From: Clostridiales bacterium
GTDB taxonomy: Bacteria > Bacillota > Clostridia > Lachnospirales > WQUN01
Length of the DNA: 43,014 nt
Direction: 5' to 3'
Assembly: GCA_031269465.1 (NCBI GenBank)
Contig: JAISZB010000052.1
Span: forward strand, 1 to 43,014
The notes beneath the pieces were generated by a model. The model ran no database searches. It was not told the DNA's origin and saw only the letters and a program-made list of their open reading frames with translations. Of the stretch, positions 25,791 through 34,365 are shown piece after piece (the stretch's first letter is position 1; each line of letters starts with the position of its first letter). Position numbers and translations under genes: made by a program.

Positions 25791-26825
25791 ATGATTAGCG
25801 TTCGGGGAGCTACAACTGTTGAAGCAAATGCAAAGCATGAAATCCTTCAATCAACCCGTGAGCTCTTGGAAGAAATGTTGAAGGCCAACGGACTTGAGCC
25901 TGGGATGATCTTGTCGGTCTTCTTCACAGCCACAAGAGATCTCGACCAGGCGTACCCGGCGGTGGCGGCCAGAGAAATCGGAATTGTGCAAGCTGGACTC
26001 ATGTGCTTCCAAGAGATGTATGTGGAAGGGAGCCTGGCAAAATGCATAAGGGCGGATATTTTCGCAGATTGCGAAAAATCCCAGGATCAAGTTGCCCATG
26101 TATATTTGCGCCAGGCATCTGGCTTGAGGCCGGATCTTTCGCGCAGATATTTCGCGGTTGCAATCGATGGGCCGTCCGGTGTCGGAAAGAGCACGCTTGC
26201 TAGAGAGATTGCCAAAGAGCTGTCGTGCATATATGTTGATACAGGAGCGATGTATAGGGCGTGCGCGCTTCACTGCATCAGGCGGGGAGCGTCAATGTCG
26301 GATGAAAAGGAGATTGCGAGGCTCGCGAGCGGCGCACGCATATCGATAAAGTACAAAGGCGGGGAGCAAAGGGTTTTTCTTGGAGACGAAGATGTGACGG
26401 ATCTCTTAAGAAGCCATGAGGTTTCAGACGGTTCGTCAAAGGTTGCGGCAGTGTCTTCAGTGAGGGAGAAAATGGTGGAAATCCAGAGGGAGATTGGCGC
26501 TGGCGCTGATGTGGTTATGGACGGCAGGGATATAGCGACTAAAGTCCTTCCATGGGCTCAGGTGAAAATCTACCTGGATGCGTCCATTTGCGCCAGAGCT
26601 TTTCGCAGGGCGGAGGAACTCTCGCAAAAGGGAATTGAGACCTCTATTTCGGAGGTCTCAAGAGTCTTGGAGGAGCGAGACTTCAGGGACAAGAACAGGA
26701 AGGATTCTCCTCTTGTAAAAAGCGCCGGCGCTTTTGTTATAGATACAAGTGATATGACGCTTCAAATGGTGAAGGAAAAGGCGCTGAAAATCATAGAGGG
26801 GGTAAAGGCTGAAAAAGGCCTTTGA
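25791..26825 (+). CDS. cmk: Chorismate mutase (AroH type)-CMP kinase fusion protein
   Basis: This 344-residue protein joins two enzymes. Residues 1-118 match the AroH-type chorismate mutase of Bacillus subtilis, and every active-site position I can align is kept: Arg5, Arg61, Cys72, Glu75, Arg87 (KCIRAD), Tyr105 (HVYLRQA) and Arg113 (LRPDLS). Residues 121-344 are cytidylate kinase: the P-loop DGPSGVGKST (126-135), YVDTGAMYRACALH (about 148-161), the GRDIAT block and the RVLEERDFRDKNRKDSPL region. Only about three residues separate the domains, so the flexible C-terminal tail of AroH is absent. The reactions (chorismate to prephenate; CMP phosphorylation) are not adjacent in metabolism. The reading frame runs cleanly through the junction. 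The start has only a weak AGGCGG site. Confidence 0.93.
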   Translation: MISVRGATTVEANAKHEILQSTRELLEEMLKANGLEPGMILSVFFTATRDLDQAYPAVAAREIGIVQAGLMCFQEMYVEGSLAKCIRADIFADCEKSQDQVAHVYLRQASGLRPDLSRRYFAVAIDGPSGVGKSTLAREIAKELSCIYVDTGAMYRACALHCIRRGASMSDEKEIARLASGARISIKYKGGEQRVFLGDEDVTDLLRSHEVSDGSSKVAAVSSVREKMVEIQREIGAGADVVMDGRDIATKVLPWAQVKIYLDASICARAFRRAEELSQKGIETSISEVSRVLEERDFRDKNRKDSPLVKSAGAFVIDTSDMTLQMVKEKALKIIEGVKAEKGL

Positions 26826-26898
26826 GTAGCCTCTTCTCTGAAAAAGCGTTTCTTAAAAGCATTTTTCAAAAACATTTCTTAAAAACTTTGAAGCAATG

Positions 26899-26927
26899 AT
26901 GAAATTTCGATCATAAAGCTGTATAAT
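26899..26927 (+). promoter_or_regulatory. Promoter of the plsC-like gene
   Basis: ATGAAA at 26899-26904, a 17-bp spacer and a perfect TATAAT at 26922-26927, followed by the GGAGGTGAG ribosome binding site. Confidence 0.55.
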
Positions 26928-26950
26928 ATAGATCAATTGGAGGTGAGTGC

Positions 26951-27499
26951 TTGTTTTATCGTTTTGCGAGGTATGTCGCCGCAGTTCTGTACCGCTTGGC
27001 TTATCGGGTAAAAGTTACGGGAGCGGAAAACATTCCAGCGCGAAAAGGCGTTGTAATATGTCTCAACCACGCCCGCTTGGCCGATTTGATCATGGTTTCC
27101 GCCATAGTTGATAGAAAGCTTCGATTCATTGCGAAAAAAGATATATTTGAAAATAAGGCGCTTGGCTTTGCGCTTCGCCTGATGGGCGGGATTCCGTCGG
27201 ATTCAAGGGTTCTGGATTTGGAATCCTACAAGGCTGCCATGAAGCTTCTGCGTGCGGGAGACGCTCTAGTCATGTTTCGAAGAGGCAGAAGAGGCGTGCC
27301 GATTGAAGCTGCAGGGCATAATTCGGATGTGATGCTTTATGGCATAAAGGCTGGAGTTCCTTTTATACCAATTGAAATCTCATCATCGGGAAAGCCTTTT
27401 TCAGCGGTCAGATTTTCCATCGACAAGCCGGTCATTTTGGAAAAAGCTCTTCGCCCTAGAGCGAAAAACGATTTGGCTGTTCAGTTGCCGCACGCTTAA
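26951..27499 (+). CDS. PlsC-like acyltransferase with altered motif III
   Basis: The 182-residue protein starts at a TTG after GGAGGTGAG. It has the acyltransferase fold of 1-acylglycerol-3-phosphate acyltransferases: hydrophobic N-terminus, NHARLAD with the HX4D pair His40/Asp45, LRFIAKKDIF, and GVPFIPIEI near the end. Motif III, normally FPEGTRS and contacting the glycerol phosphate, is here FRRGRRG at 109-115, so the conserved Glu is lost. The position between cmk and ispH is where plsC usually lies in Clostridia. Either substrate recognition has changed or the enzyme is weak; the frame itself is intact and has a strong promoter and ribosome binding site. Confidence 0.85.
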   Translation: MFYRFARYVAAVLYRLAYRVKVTGAENIPARKGVVICLNHARLADLIMVSAIVDRKLRFIAKKDIFENKALGFALRLMGGIPSDSRVLDLESYKAAMKLLRAGDALVMFRRGRRGVPIEAAGHNSDVMLYGIKAGVPFIPIEISSSGKPFSAVRFSIDKPVILEKALRPRAKNDLAVQLPHA

Positions 27500-27806
27500 G
27501 TGCGGCGGCTGAAGGCTTGCTCAAAGTTTACTCTGATGATAAAACATCATTCATAGACTTAAGCGTTGCTCAGTACATTTAAGAGGCGCTCAAAGATAAA
27601 TGGACAATCATATCTAAAAGAAGCAATTAGGCCAATGGCATATCGTTAACTGTCTGATTTATTTAGGGCGCCTCCTTTTTAAAGACGCGCTCAAATATAA
27701 TATGAAGCTATGCATTTGCTGCGAGCGGCGCTTTTAATGCAACTTGCTCAGTTATCTTTGGATGCGCCATAATGGGGAGAGTTCAAAGTTAAGGCGTGTG
27801 ATTTTG

Positions 27807-29849
27807 ATGGAAGTTAGAGTGGCCAAGACAGCCGGATTCTGCTTCGGGGTGACAAGGGCTGTAAATGCCGTATATGAGGCGTGCAGGACAGAAAAGCTTT
27901 GCACTTACGGCCCTTTGATAAACAACAAGGTTCTTACGGATGATCTGAGCCGTAAAGGCGTCAGGATAGTGTCGGATTTAAGCGTTCTTGACGGGGAGAC
28001 CGTAGTGGTGCGCTCGCACGGCGCGCCCAAGGAAGTTTTCGAAGAACTCGAGCATAGAGGCGTAAAGCACATCGACTGCACATGCCCGCACGTGAAGAAG
28101 ATCCACAAGCTGGCCGCTCAAAGCCAGGAAAGCGGCCGGCAGCTTTTAATCCTGGGGGATCCTCTCCATCCAGAGGTCATAGGCATAAAAAGCTATGCCA
28201 AGGGCAGCATTGTGGCTAGCGATCTGGAAGAATTGAAAAGCGTAAATTTTGCCTATAACATAAAATATGATTTGGTGGTGCAGACTACTTATAGACACGA
28301 ACATTTTTCGGAAGCCGCAAACTACTTGAAAAATCTGGGATTGGACATAATCATTTGGGACACCATTTGCAGCGCCACCATGGTTAGGCAGATCGAAGCT
28401 GAAGCTTTGGCCAAGGAAATGGACGTAATGATAATTCTAGGCGATCCCCTCAGCTCAAATACGGACAAATTGCACCAAATCTGCAAACAGTACTGCAAAC
28501 GAACATTTAGAGTCGAAAGTATTCATAATTTACTGTTGAATATTTTGAATTCTGATGATAAAATTGGTATAACGGCTGGCGCGTCCACACCGCTGGCAAT
28601 TACAGAGGAGGCAGTCAATTTTATGAGCGATCTGGAAAACACAAACGGCAATCAATCTTTTGAAGAGATGCTGGACGAGTCGATAGTCACTTTACATACG
28701 GGAGACATTGTAAAGGGTACTGTGATCCAGGTTAATTCGGGAGGAGAAGTGTCTGTCAATTTGAACTACAAATCTGACGGAATAATCCCAAAATCTGAGA
28801 TCACTAGCGATCCTGCCGTTGATGTCAATGATGTCGTGAAGTCCGGCGACGTCATAGATGTTTACGTGGTCAGGGTCAATGATGGCGACGGCAACGTTCT
28901 TCTGTCCAAAAGAAAAATCGATTCCCAGAAGAACTACACCGAGCTTGAAGAGGCCTACACCAACAAGACTCCCGTATCTGGGAAAATCATTGAGCAGGTC
29001 AAGGGCGGCCTTATAGCCATGATTAACGGCTTGCGGGTATTTGTGCCTTCTTCGCAGATTTCAAACCGTTATGTGGAAGATCTTTCTGTTTTCAAAGGCA
29101 AGGAATTCAACTTTAATATCTTGGACTTTGATAGGAGCAGAAAGCGGATTGTCGCGGGGCGCAAAGAGCTTTCTGTCATTGAGCAGAATCAGCGCAAAGA
29201 GGAGTTCTTCTCGAATGTCCAGGCAGGACAGAAGCTAGAGGGCGTAGTCAGCCGTATCGCCGCTTTCGGCGCATTCGTCGACTTGGGAGGCGTTGACGGA
29301 CTCATACACATTTCAGAGCTTTCATGGGGCCGCGTCAGAAAAGTTTCAGACGTCCTCAAGGAAGGCGACCATGTAAAGGTCACTGTCCTTGATCTCAACA
29401 AGGAAAAAGGGAAAATTTCACTCTCCTTAAAAGACGTTGACGGAAATCCATGGAACAATGTTGCTGACAAATACCCTCATGGCAAGATTATTCAAGGCAA
29501 AGTCGTTCGCATTGTGCCTTTTGGCGCCTTTGTTGAAATCGAGCCAGGACTTGACGGCTTGGTGCATATTTCCCAGATTGCTCACAAGCATGTTGCAAAA
29601 CCCGAAGATGAACTTTCAATCGGAGACATTATAAGGGTGAAAGTCACAGAAATAGATGAAACTAACAAAAAAATAAGTCTGTCTAAAAAAGAGGCTGATG
29701 GAATGATGACTACAGAAGAAAAAGCAGAAGCTGAATTAAAGGCTGAAATCCCGACAGTGCCGACTCCAGAGGAATTCCCTGCTGATCCGGTTCCAGAGGA
29801 GATCCCGCTGCCGGACGCGCCAGAGGTAATTCCGACTGAAGAGGCCTGA
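27807..29849 (+). CDS. ispH: HMBPP reductase (IspH)-ribosomal protein S1 fusion
   Basis: A 680-residue fusion, common in Clostridia. Residues 1-280 are IspH, the last enzyme of the MEP isoprenoid pathway; its three iron-sulfur cysteines are visible as Cys12 (GFCFGV), Cys93 (DCTCPH) and Cys188 (TICSATM). Residues about 290-640 hold four S1 RNA-binding domains; the third and fourth ([30 protein letters not shown] and [30 protein letters not shown]) are the most canonical. A proline- and glutamate-rich tail (about 645-680) ends it. The start was chosen at 27807 because IspH begins there; upstream codons add unrelated residues. The GNAT gene follows eight bases after the stop. Confidence 0.95.
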   Translation: MEVRVAKTAGFCFGVTRAVNAVYEACRTEKLCTYGPLINNKVLTDDLSRKGVRIVSDLSVLDGETVVVRSHGAPKEVFEELEHRGVKHIDCTCPHVKKIHKLAAQSQESGRQLLILGDPLHPEVIGIKSYAKGSIVASDLEELKSVNFAYNIKYDLVVQTTYRHEHFSEAANYLKNLGLDIIIWDTICSATMVRQIEAEALAKEMDVMIILGDPLSSNTDKLHQICKQYCKRTFRVESIHNLLLNILNSDDKIGITAGASTPLAITEEAVNFMSDLENTNGNQSFEEMLDESIVTLHTGDIVKGTVIQVNSGGEVSVNLNYKSDGIIPKSEITSDPAVDVNDVVKSGDVIDVYVVRVNDGDGNVLLSKRKIDSQKNYTELEEAYTNKTPVSGKIIEQVKGGLIAMINGLRVFVPSSQISNRYVEDLSVFKGKEFNFNILDFDRSRKRIVAGRKELSVIEQNQRKEEFFSNVQAGQKLEGVVSRIAAFGAFVDLGGVDGLIHISELSWGRVRKVSDVLKEGDHVKVTVLDLNKEKGKISLSLKDVDGNPWNNVADKYPHGKIIQGKVVRIVPFGAFVEIEPGLDGLVHISQIAHKHVAKPEDELSIGDIIRVKVTEIDETNKKISLSKKEADGMMTTEEKAEAELKAEIPTVPTPEEFPADPVPEEIPLPDAPEVIPTEEA

Positions 29850-29857
29850 CGCGGAGA

Positions 29858-30370
29858 ATGAATCCCCTTGACATCAAAATAGTCGCCGCAGGAGAGGAAG
29901 TCCGCATTGTGGCCGAGCTTGCCCAAAGCATATGGTCGAGCCACTATGCGCATATTCTTGAGGCAGAGCAGATAAGCTACATGATTGAAAAGTATCAAAG
30001 CCCTGAAATTATCAAAGAGCAGATAAACTCCGGCGGCTATGTCTACTATCTGGCTTACTGGGACGGCAAGCCGGCCGGATACTGCGGCGTCGTTGCGAAT
30101 GCATCCGAGCGAAGCGTCTTCCTGAGCAAAATCTATGTCGGGGAAGGCTTCCGACGCAGAGGCATAGCCAGATCATTCATAAAGCGATTCATCTTTGACA
30201 ATGAGAAGGATGGCATCAATCACATTTGGCTGAGAGTAAACAAGCGCAATGCTGGCTCTATAGAAGCTTACAAAAAGCTGGGCTTTGAAATCTCTCAGAG
30301 CGTAGTCCAGGAGATAGGAAGCTCTTTTGTCATGGATGACTATAAAATGGTTTTAAAATTGCAAGAATAA
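29858..30370 (+). CDS. GNAT family N-acetyltransferase
   Basis: A 170-residue protein with the GNAT acetyl-CoA-binding motif A as FLSKIYVGEGFRRRGIARSFI (about 88-108, RxxGxA), then WLRVNKRNAGSIEAYKKLGFE (motif B, about 127-147). GCGGAG lies just before the ATG and overlaps the end of ispH-rpsA, so it is probably cotranscribed. The substrate is unknown; the fold and the C-terminal YKMVLKL resemble many small acetyltransferases acting on amines or antibiotics. Confidence 0.88.
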   Translation: MNPLDIKIVAAGEEVRIVAELAQSIWSSHYAHILEAEQISYMIEKYQSPEIIKEQINSGGYVYYLAYWDGKPAGYCGVVANASERSVFLSKIYVGEGFRRRGIARSFIKRFIFDNEKDGINHIWLRVNKRNAGSIEAYKKLGFEISQSVVQEIGSSFVMDDYKMVLKLQE

Positions 30371-30588
30371 GAGCGCCTCAAGGGCTTCCAAACCCCAATG
30401 CTTCGCGCAAAGGGGGATGACTCTTGCGGGCGCGCAGGCTTCATCTGGCGCGGGAATTTTTCCGCTATTTTGAAGCGCCGCGCCGGGTTCGGCCGGCAAG
30501 ACGTTTCTGACGCATAGACAAAGAAGAATAATCTTCTTTCTCAAGGTGGAAGAAAGCGCTTAGAGCCATAGTGCGTGTGTATGGTCGC

Positions 30589-30613
30589 AAACGCCTGTTC
30601 CAGGCGTTTTTTT
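30589..30613 (+). terminator. Rho-independent terminator downstream of the GNAT gene
   Basis: AAACGCCTG and CAGGCGTTT pair around a two-base loop and run into seven T. It lies 220 bases after the gene. Confidence 0.85.
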
Positions 30614-30811
30614 ATTGCCAATAAAATGGAGAAATTTAGGAGCAATTGTTTGAAAGTTTATTTGAAAATGTAAATGCATATTTTGCCCTCGATAGTCAGC
30701 AGCTCAGTGAATGCTCCAAATCAGGTGCATTTGGCTGAAAATCTTCATATTTAAAATGAAAGATCCTAATCGACGCTGAAAAAATGGATTTAATCAGGGC
30801 ATGCTCTTAAA

Positions 30812-31036
30812 TATACTGCTTTTCATATAAACCCTATGAAGCTTCGCTTCACCGCTAAGGATGAAAAATATTAAGCCATTTATGTGTTTGAGGCATGGAC
30901 AAATGTCTATAAAATGTATTTTCGTACTAAACTGCCTGTTTTGGAGCTTGATTATACACCGAGTGCGAAATGCCGTTATCAATCGCACCACTAAGTGGAC
31001 AGCCAAGCTCCAAAAAAGGAACATTTGATGAAAAGA
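30812..31036 (+). repeat. PIR copy 20, complete long-arm form
   Basis: The long arm with the GAAGCTTCGCTTC hairpin is almost identical to that at 1-115, ending TTTCGTACTAAAC. The core GTTTTGGAGCTTGATTATAC faces GACAGCCAAGCTCCAAAAAA. The right end ATTTGATGAAAAG is followed by AGAAATA in place of CGGTATA. Confidence 0.9.
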
Positions 31037-31120
31037 GAAATAGAAGCCTGGAAAACTGAAAACTACGTAAAATTAATGTTTATCTAGATTTGGATTCGAG
31101 AACTCTTAACTTTTCAGTGA

Positions 31121-31176
31121 TATGCTGATTTTCATATGTACTTGCATAAAGTAAAATTTGATGAAAATCAGCATAT
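31121..31176. repeat. PIR copy 21, short terminal-only form in the hydrogenase leader
   Basis: TATGCTGATTTTCATATG and ATGAAAATCAGCATATC are 17-base perfect inverted ends around only about 22 bases. It lies 36 bases before the ribosome binding site of the regulator gene. Confidence 0.8.
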
Positions 31177-31211
31177 CAGCTCTGCAATATAAAAAGGAGG
31201 ATACTTTGAAA

Positions 31212-31463
31212 ATGGAAACTAGAGTGGCAGTCATTGCGATTATTGTTGAGAATCTTGATTCAACAGATAAGCTCAATAGCATACTTCATGAGTACAGCAG
31301 CTTCATAGTCGGTCGGATGGGAATTCCATACCGCCAAAGGAAGCTCAACATCATAAGCATTGTCATCGATGCTCCAAGCGACGACATCAATCTTATCACA
31401 GGCCAAATAGGCCGCCTTCCTGGCGTGACCGCAAAAGCGGCGTTTTCGAACATAGGAGGCTGA
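31212..31463 (+). CDS. TM1266-type iron-only hydrogenase system regulator
   Basis: The 83-residue protein matches the small ACT-like family found in front of HydE (ETRVAVIAIIVENLDSTDKLNSILHEYSSFIVGRMGIPY, with LNIISIVIDAPSDDINLITGQIGRLPGV). It is thought to be a regulator of the hydrogenase maturation system because of this genomic association; a ligand is not known. AAGGAGG fits either TTG at 31206 or ATG at 31212. hydE follows 37 bases after the stop. Confidence 0.88.
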   Translation: METRVAVIAIIVENLDSTDKLNSILHEYSSFIVGRMGIPYRQRKLNIISIVIDAPSDDINLITGQIGRLPGVTAKAAFSNIGG

Positions 31464-31500
31464 TTTTCATGGGATGCTCTGATGTGAAGGCGGGGCGGCT

Positions 31501-32583
31501 ATGATTGGAGATGGCGGCGCGGCTAAATTTCTGATAGATAAGCTTGAAGCGGAGCAAATGCTTAAAAAGGAGGAATTTATTGAGCTCCTGGACGGATTTG
31601 ACGGAGCCTTCGACGAATATCTGGCTCAAAAGGCCAGAGCGGCAAAGCAAGAGCATTACGGCGCCAATGTATATCTGCGGGGCTTGATAGAATTTACGAG
31701 CTGGTGCAAGAATGACTGCCTGTACTGCGGCATACGCGCAGGCAACAAAAATGCCCAGCGCTACAGGCTGAGCCATGAAGAGATACTGAAGTGCTGCAGG
31801 CAGGGCCATGCCCTTGGATTTCGCACTTTCGTGCTTCAAGGAGGAGAGGATCCTTTTTTCAATGACGATCTCATGTGCGCGATAGTCCGGTCAATAAGAT
31901 TGGAGTTCGAAGACTGCGCCATAACGCTTTCTCTCGGAGAAAGGAGCAGGCAAAGCTATCAGAGGCTTTTTGACGCAGGTGCGGATCGCTACCTTTTGCG
32001 CCATGAGACGGCGAATTTCAAGCATTACGGCGCGCTCCACCCTAAGACGATGTCGCTTGAAAAAAGGATGCGCTGCCTTTGGGAGCTAAAAGAAATAGGC
32101 TACCAAGTAGGGTGCGGGTTCATGGTGGAATCCCCCGGACAGACATCAGAGTGCATAGCAGAGGATCTCATGTTCATAAAGCGGCTGGAGCCTCAAATGG
32201 TGGGGATAGGCCCGTTCATTCCGCATAAGGACACTGCGTTCGCCAAATGCCGGGCTGGAACCCTTGAAAAGACGCTCATGCTTATCTCGGTTCTGCGGCT
32301 GATGCTTCCTAAAGCCCTTCTGCCCGCAACAACAGCGCTAGGCTCCATAAGCCCTTTGGGAAGGGAGCTGGGAATTCTGCACGGCGCGAATGTACTGATG
32401 CCCAATCTCTCTCCTGTGGGCGTCAGGAAGAAATACATGCTCTATGACAACAAGATCTGCACTGGAGAGGAAGCTGCGGAGTGCAGGCGCTGCCTGCAGT
32501 CCAGAATGGAGAAGATAGGATGCTCCACCGAGCCGGCTCGCGGAGACGCTGTTGGCTTTGATAGGTTGAAGGCTCTTGTTTAG
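31501..32583 (+). CDS. hydE: [FeFe]-hydrogenase maturase HydE (radical SAM)
   Basis: The 360-residue radical-SAM enzyme takes part in building the diiron subcluster of the H-cluster. The CX3CX2C cluster lies at about residues 69-76 (CKNDCLYC), preceded by the YLRGLIEFTSWC context and followed by GIRAGNKNAQRYRLS, as in HydE. Later blocks are LGERSRQSYQRLFDAGADRYLLRHET and MVESPGQT. The C-terminal PNLSPVGVRKKYMLYDNKIC stretch is also typical. AAGGCGGGG lies upstream of the ATG. The order regulator-hydE-hydG-hydF on one strand supports the assignment. Confidence 0.96.
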   Translation: MIGDGGAAKFLIDKLEAEQMLKKEEFIELLDGFDGAFDEYLAQKARAAKQEHYGANVYLRGLIEFTSWCKNDCLYCGIRAGNKNAQRYRLSHEEILKCCRQGHALGFRTFVLQGGEDPFFNDDLMCAIVRSIRLEFEDCAITLSLGERSRQSYQRLFDAGADRYLLRHETANFKHYGALHPKTMSLEKRMRCLWELKEIGYQVGCGFMVESPGQTSECIAEDLMFIKRLEPQMVGIGPFIPHKDTAFAKCRAGTLEKTLMLISVLRLMLPKALLPATTALGSISPLGRELGILHGANVLMPNLSPVGVRKKYMLYDNKICTGEEAAECRRCLQSRMEKIGCSTEPARGDAVGFDRLKALV

Positions 32584-32719
32584 GTTGCCGGGGAGGAAAT
32601 GGATTTTCATTCCCTGGCAGCCGGGTTTCATCATTTTCGAAGACTCCAGGGTTAAAGCTGGATAGATTTATCTGTACATGTTTGCGGATAAGCTGAAAAA
32701 TTTAAAGGAGGGGAAAGCC

Positions 32720-34204
32720 GTGCTAAGCCTCGCGGAATGCTATGAGGGCGACTGCCTGCCAAAGCCAGAGCAATCGGCAAAAGCCATATATAATCCCAAA
32801 TCGTCATCCGCCGATGAGTTCATCAGCCACGACGAAATAGTAGAAAGCATGGAATGGGCTTTTCAGAACAAAAACAACAGGAAGCTTATAGGGGAGATCC
32901 TAAAGAAAGCTTCTGAAAAGAAGGGCGTATCGCATCGTGAAGCGCTTCTGCTTCTTGACTGCGAGCTGGAAGACATGAACCAGGAGATATTCGCCTTGGC
33001 CAAGCGCATAAAAAATGAGTTCTACGGCGGAAGGATAGTTCTTTTCGCGCCGCTCTATCTCTCCAACTACTGCGTCAACGGTTGCGTCTACTGTCCGTAT
33101 CACAAGCAAAACAAGCATATAGCCCGCAAGAAGCTGACTCGCGATGATATAATTCGCGAAGTGACGGCTCTTCAGGATATGGGGCACAAGAGGCTTGCCC
33201 TTGAAGCCGGGGAGGATCCGGTCAACAATCCGATAGAGTACATTCTGGAGTCAATCGAGACGATTTACGGCATAAAGCATAAAAACGGCTCCATTCGCCG
33301 CGTGAACGTAAATATCGCCGCGACAAGCGTCTCAGAGTATGCGATGCTCAGAGACGCGGGAATAGGCACATACATCCTCTTTCAGGAAACATACAGCAGG
33401 AAATCCTATGAGCGTCTCCATCCAACAGGTCCCAAGCGCGACTATGCATGGCACACTGAGGCGATGGACAGGGCGATGGATGGCGGCATAGATGATGTAG
33501 GCATAGGCGTGCTGTTCGGCCTTGAGGGATTCAGATACGAGTTCGCTGCGCTTCTTATGCATGCGGAGCATCTGGAAGCGGTGCACGGCGTAGGCCCCCA
33601 CACCATCAGCGTACCTAGAGTCAGGGCGGCGGATGGCATAGATCCAGAATCTTTTAAAAATGGAATAACAGACGACTCTTTTGCCAAGATTGTCGCGTGC
33701 ATAAGGGTTGCGGTTCCCTATACGGGGCTTATTGTTTCAACCAGGGAAAGCAAGGCCTGCAGGGAAAAAGTTTTGGAACTGGGAGTTTCGCAGATAAGCG
33801 GCGGATCTCGCACAAGCGTTGGAGGCTATGACATTCCCGAGGAGGAGGATGAGAACACGCGGCAGTTTGATGTCAATGACAACCGCTCGCTCGACGAGGT
33901 TGTCAGATGGCTGATGGACTTGGGGCACATACCCAGCTTCTGCACGGCTTGCTACAGGGAAGGCCGCACAGGCGATCGCTTCATGTCTCTGTGCAAGAGC
34001 GGCCAGATACAGAATTGCTGCCACCCCAATGCGCTGATGACATTGGAGGAGTATTTGTGCGACTACGCCTGTCCGAGTACTAGGGAATTGGGAGAAAAGC
34101 TAATAAATTCAGAATTGGGAAATGTTCCCAACTGCAAAGTGCGCGAGCTGGTTTCCGGTCGACTGGACTTGATACGCGATGGCAGCAGGGATTTTAGATT
34201 ATAG
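32720..34204 (+). CDS. hydG: [FeFe]-hydrogenase maturase HydG (radical SAM tyrosine lyase)
   Basis: The enzyme cleaves tyrosine to make the CO and cyanide ligands of the H-cluster. The start taken is GTG at 32720 because AAAGGAGGGG precedes it by six bases; ATG at 32678 would add 14 residues and has no good site. The radical-SAM cysteines (CVNGCVYC) lie at about residues 117-124. The C-terminal CX2CX22C auxiliary-cluster motif is visible as CTACYREGRTGDRFM followed by the CCHPNALMTLEEYL segment. The length (494 or 508) fits HydG. Its last codons form the first unit of a 17-bp tandem repeat. Confidence 0.96.
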   Translation: MLSLAECYEGDCLPKPEQSAKAIYNPKSSSADEFISHDEIVESMEWAFQNKNNRKLIGEILKKASEKKGVSHREALLLLDCELEDMNQEIFALAKRIKNEFYGGRIVLFAPLYLSNYCVNGCVYCPYHKQNKHIARKKLTRDDIIREVTALQDMGHKRLALEAGEDPVNNPIEYILESIETIYGIKHKNGSIRRVNVNIAATSVSEYAMLRDAGIGTYILFQETYSRKSYERLHPTGPKRDYAWHTEAMDRAMDGGIDDVGIGVLFGLEGFRYEFAALLMHAEHLEAVHGVGPHTISVPRVRAADGIDPESFKNGITDDSFAKIVACIRVAVPYTGLIVSTRESKACREKVLELGVSQISGGSRTSVGGYDIPEEEDENTRQFDVNDNRSLDEVVRWLMDLGHIPSFCTACYREGRTGDRFMSLCKSGQIQNCCHPNALMTLEEYLCDYACPSTRELGEKLINSELGNVPNCKVRELVSGRLDLIRDGSRDFRL

Positions 34205-34274
34205 GGGATTTTAGATTATAGGGGATTTTAGATTCTAGAGGCTTTTAGAATCTAGAGGCTTTTAGAATATAGGA
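34190..34274. repeat. Five 17-bp tandem repeats at the end of hydG
   Basis: Consecutive units GATTTTAGATTATAGGG (twice), GATTTTAGATTCTAGAG, GCTTTTAGAATCTAGAG and GCTTTTAGAATATAGGA, then a partial unit. The first unit supplies the last codons and stop of hydG. Units 3 and 4 form a hairpin (AGATTCTA and TAGAATCT). The stop TAG recurs in the copies. Confidence 0.93.
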
Positions 34275-34302
34275 GCTTTTACAGCTGGAAAGGAGAAGCC
34301 CA

Positions 34303-34365
34303 ATGGACATTCTAATTGTTTCACATGAATTGCCATTGCAGCTGATTGCTTATTATGTCTCTTGA
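34303..34365 (+). CDS. Putative 20-residue leader ORF overlapping the hydF start
   Basis: AAAGGAGAAGCCCA precedes an ATG that opens 20 codons ending in TGA at 34363-34365. The stop overlaps the hydF coding sequence by 11 bases in another frame. hydF itself has no good ribosome binding site, so this ORF may deliver ribosomes to it by coupling. The predicted peptide (MDILIVSHELPLQLIAYYVS) has no family I know. It is too short to support by composition. Confidence 0.5.
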   Translation: MDILIVSHELPLQLIAYYVS

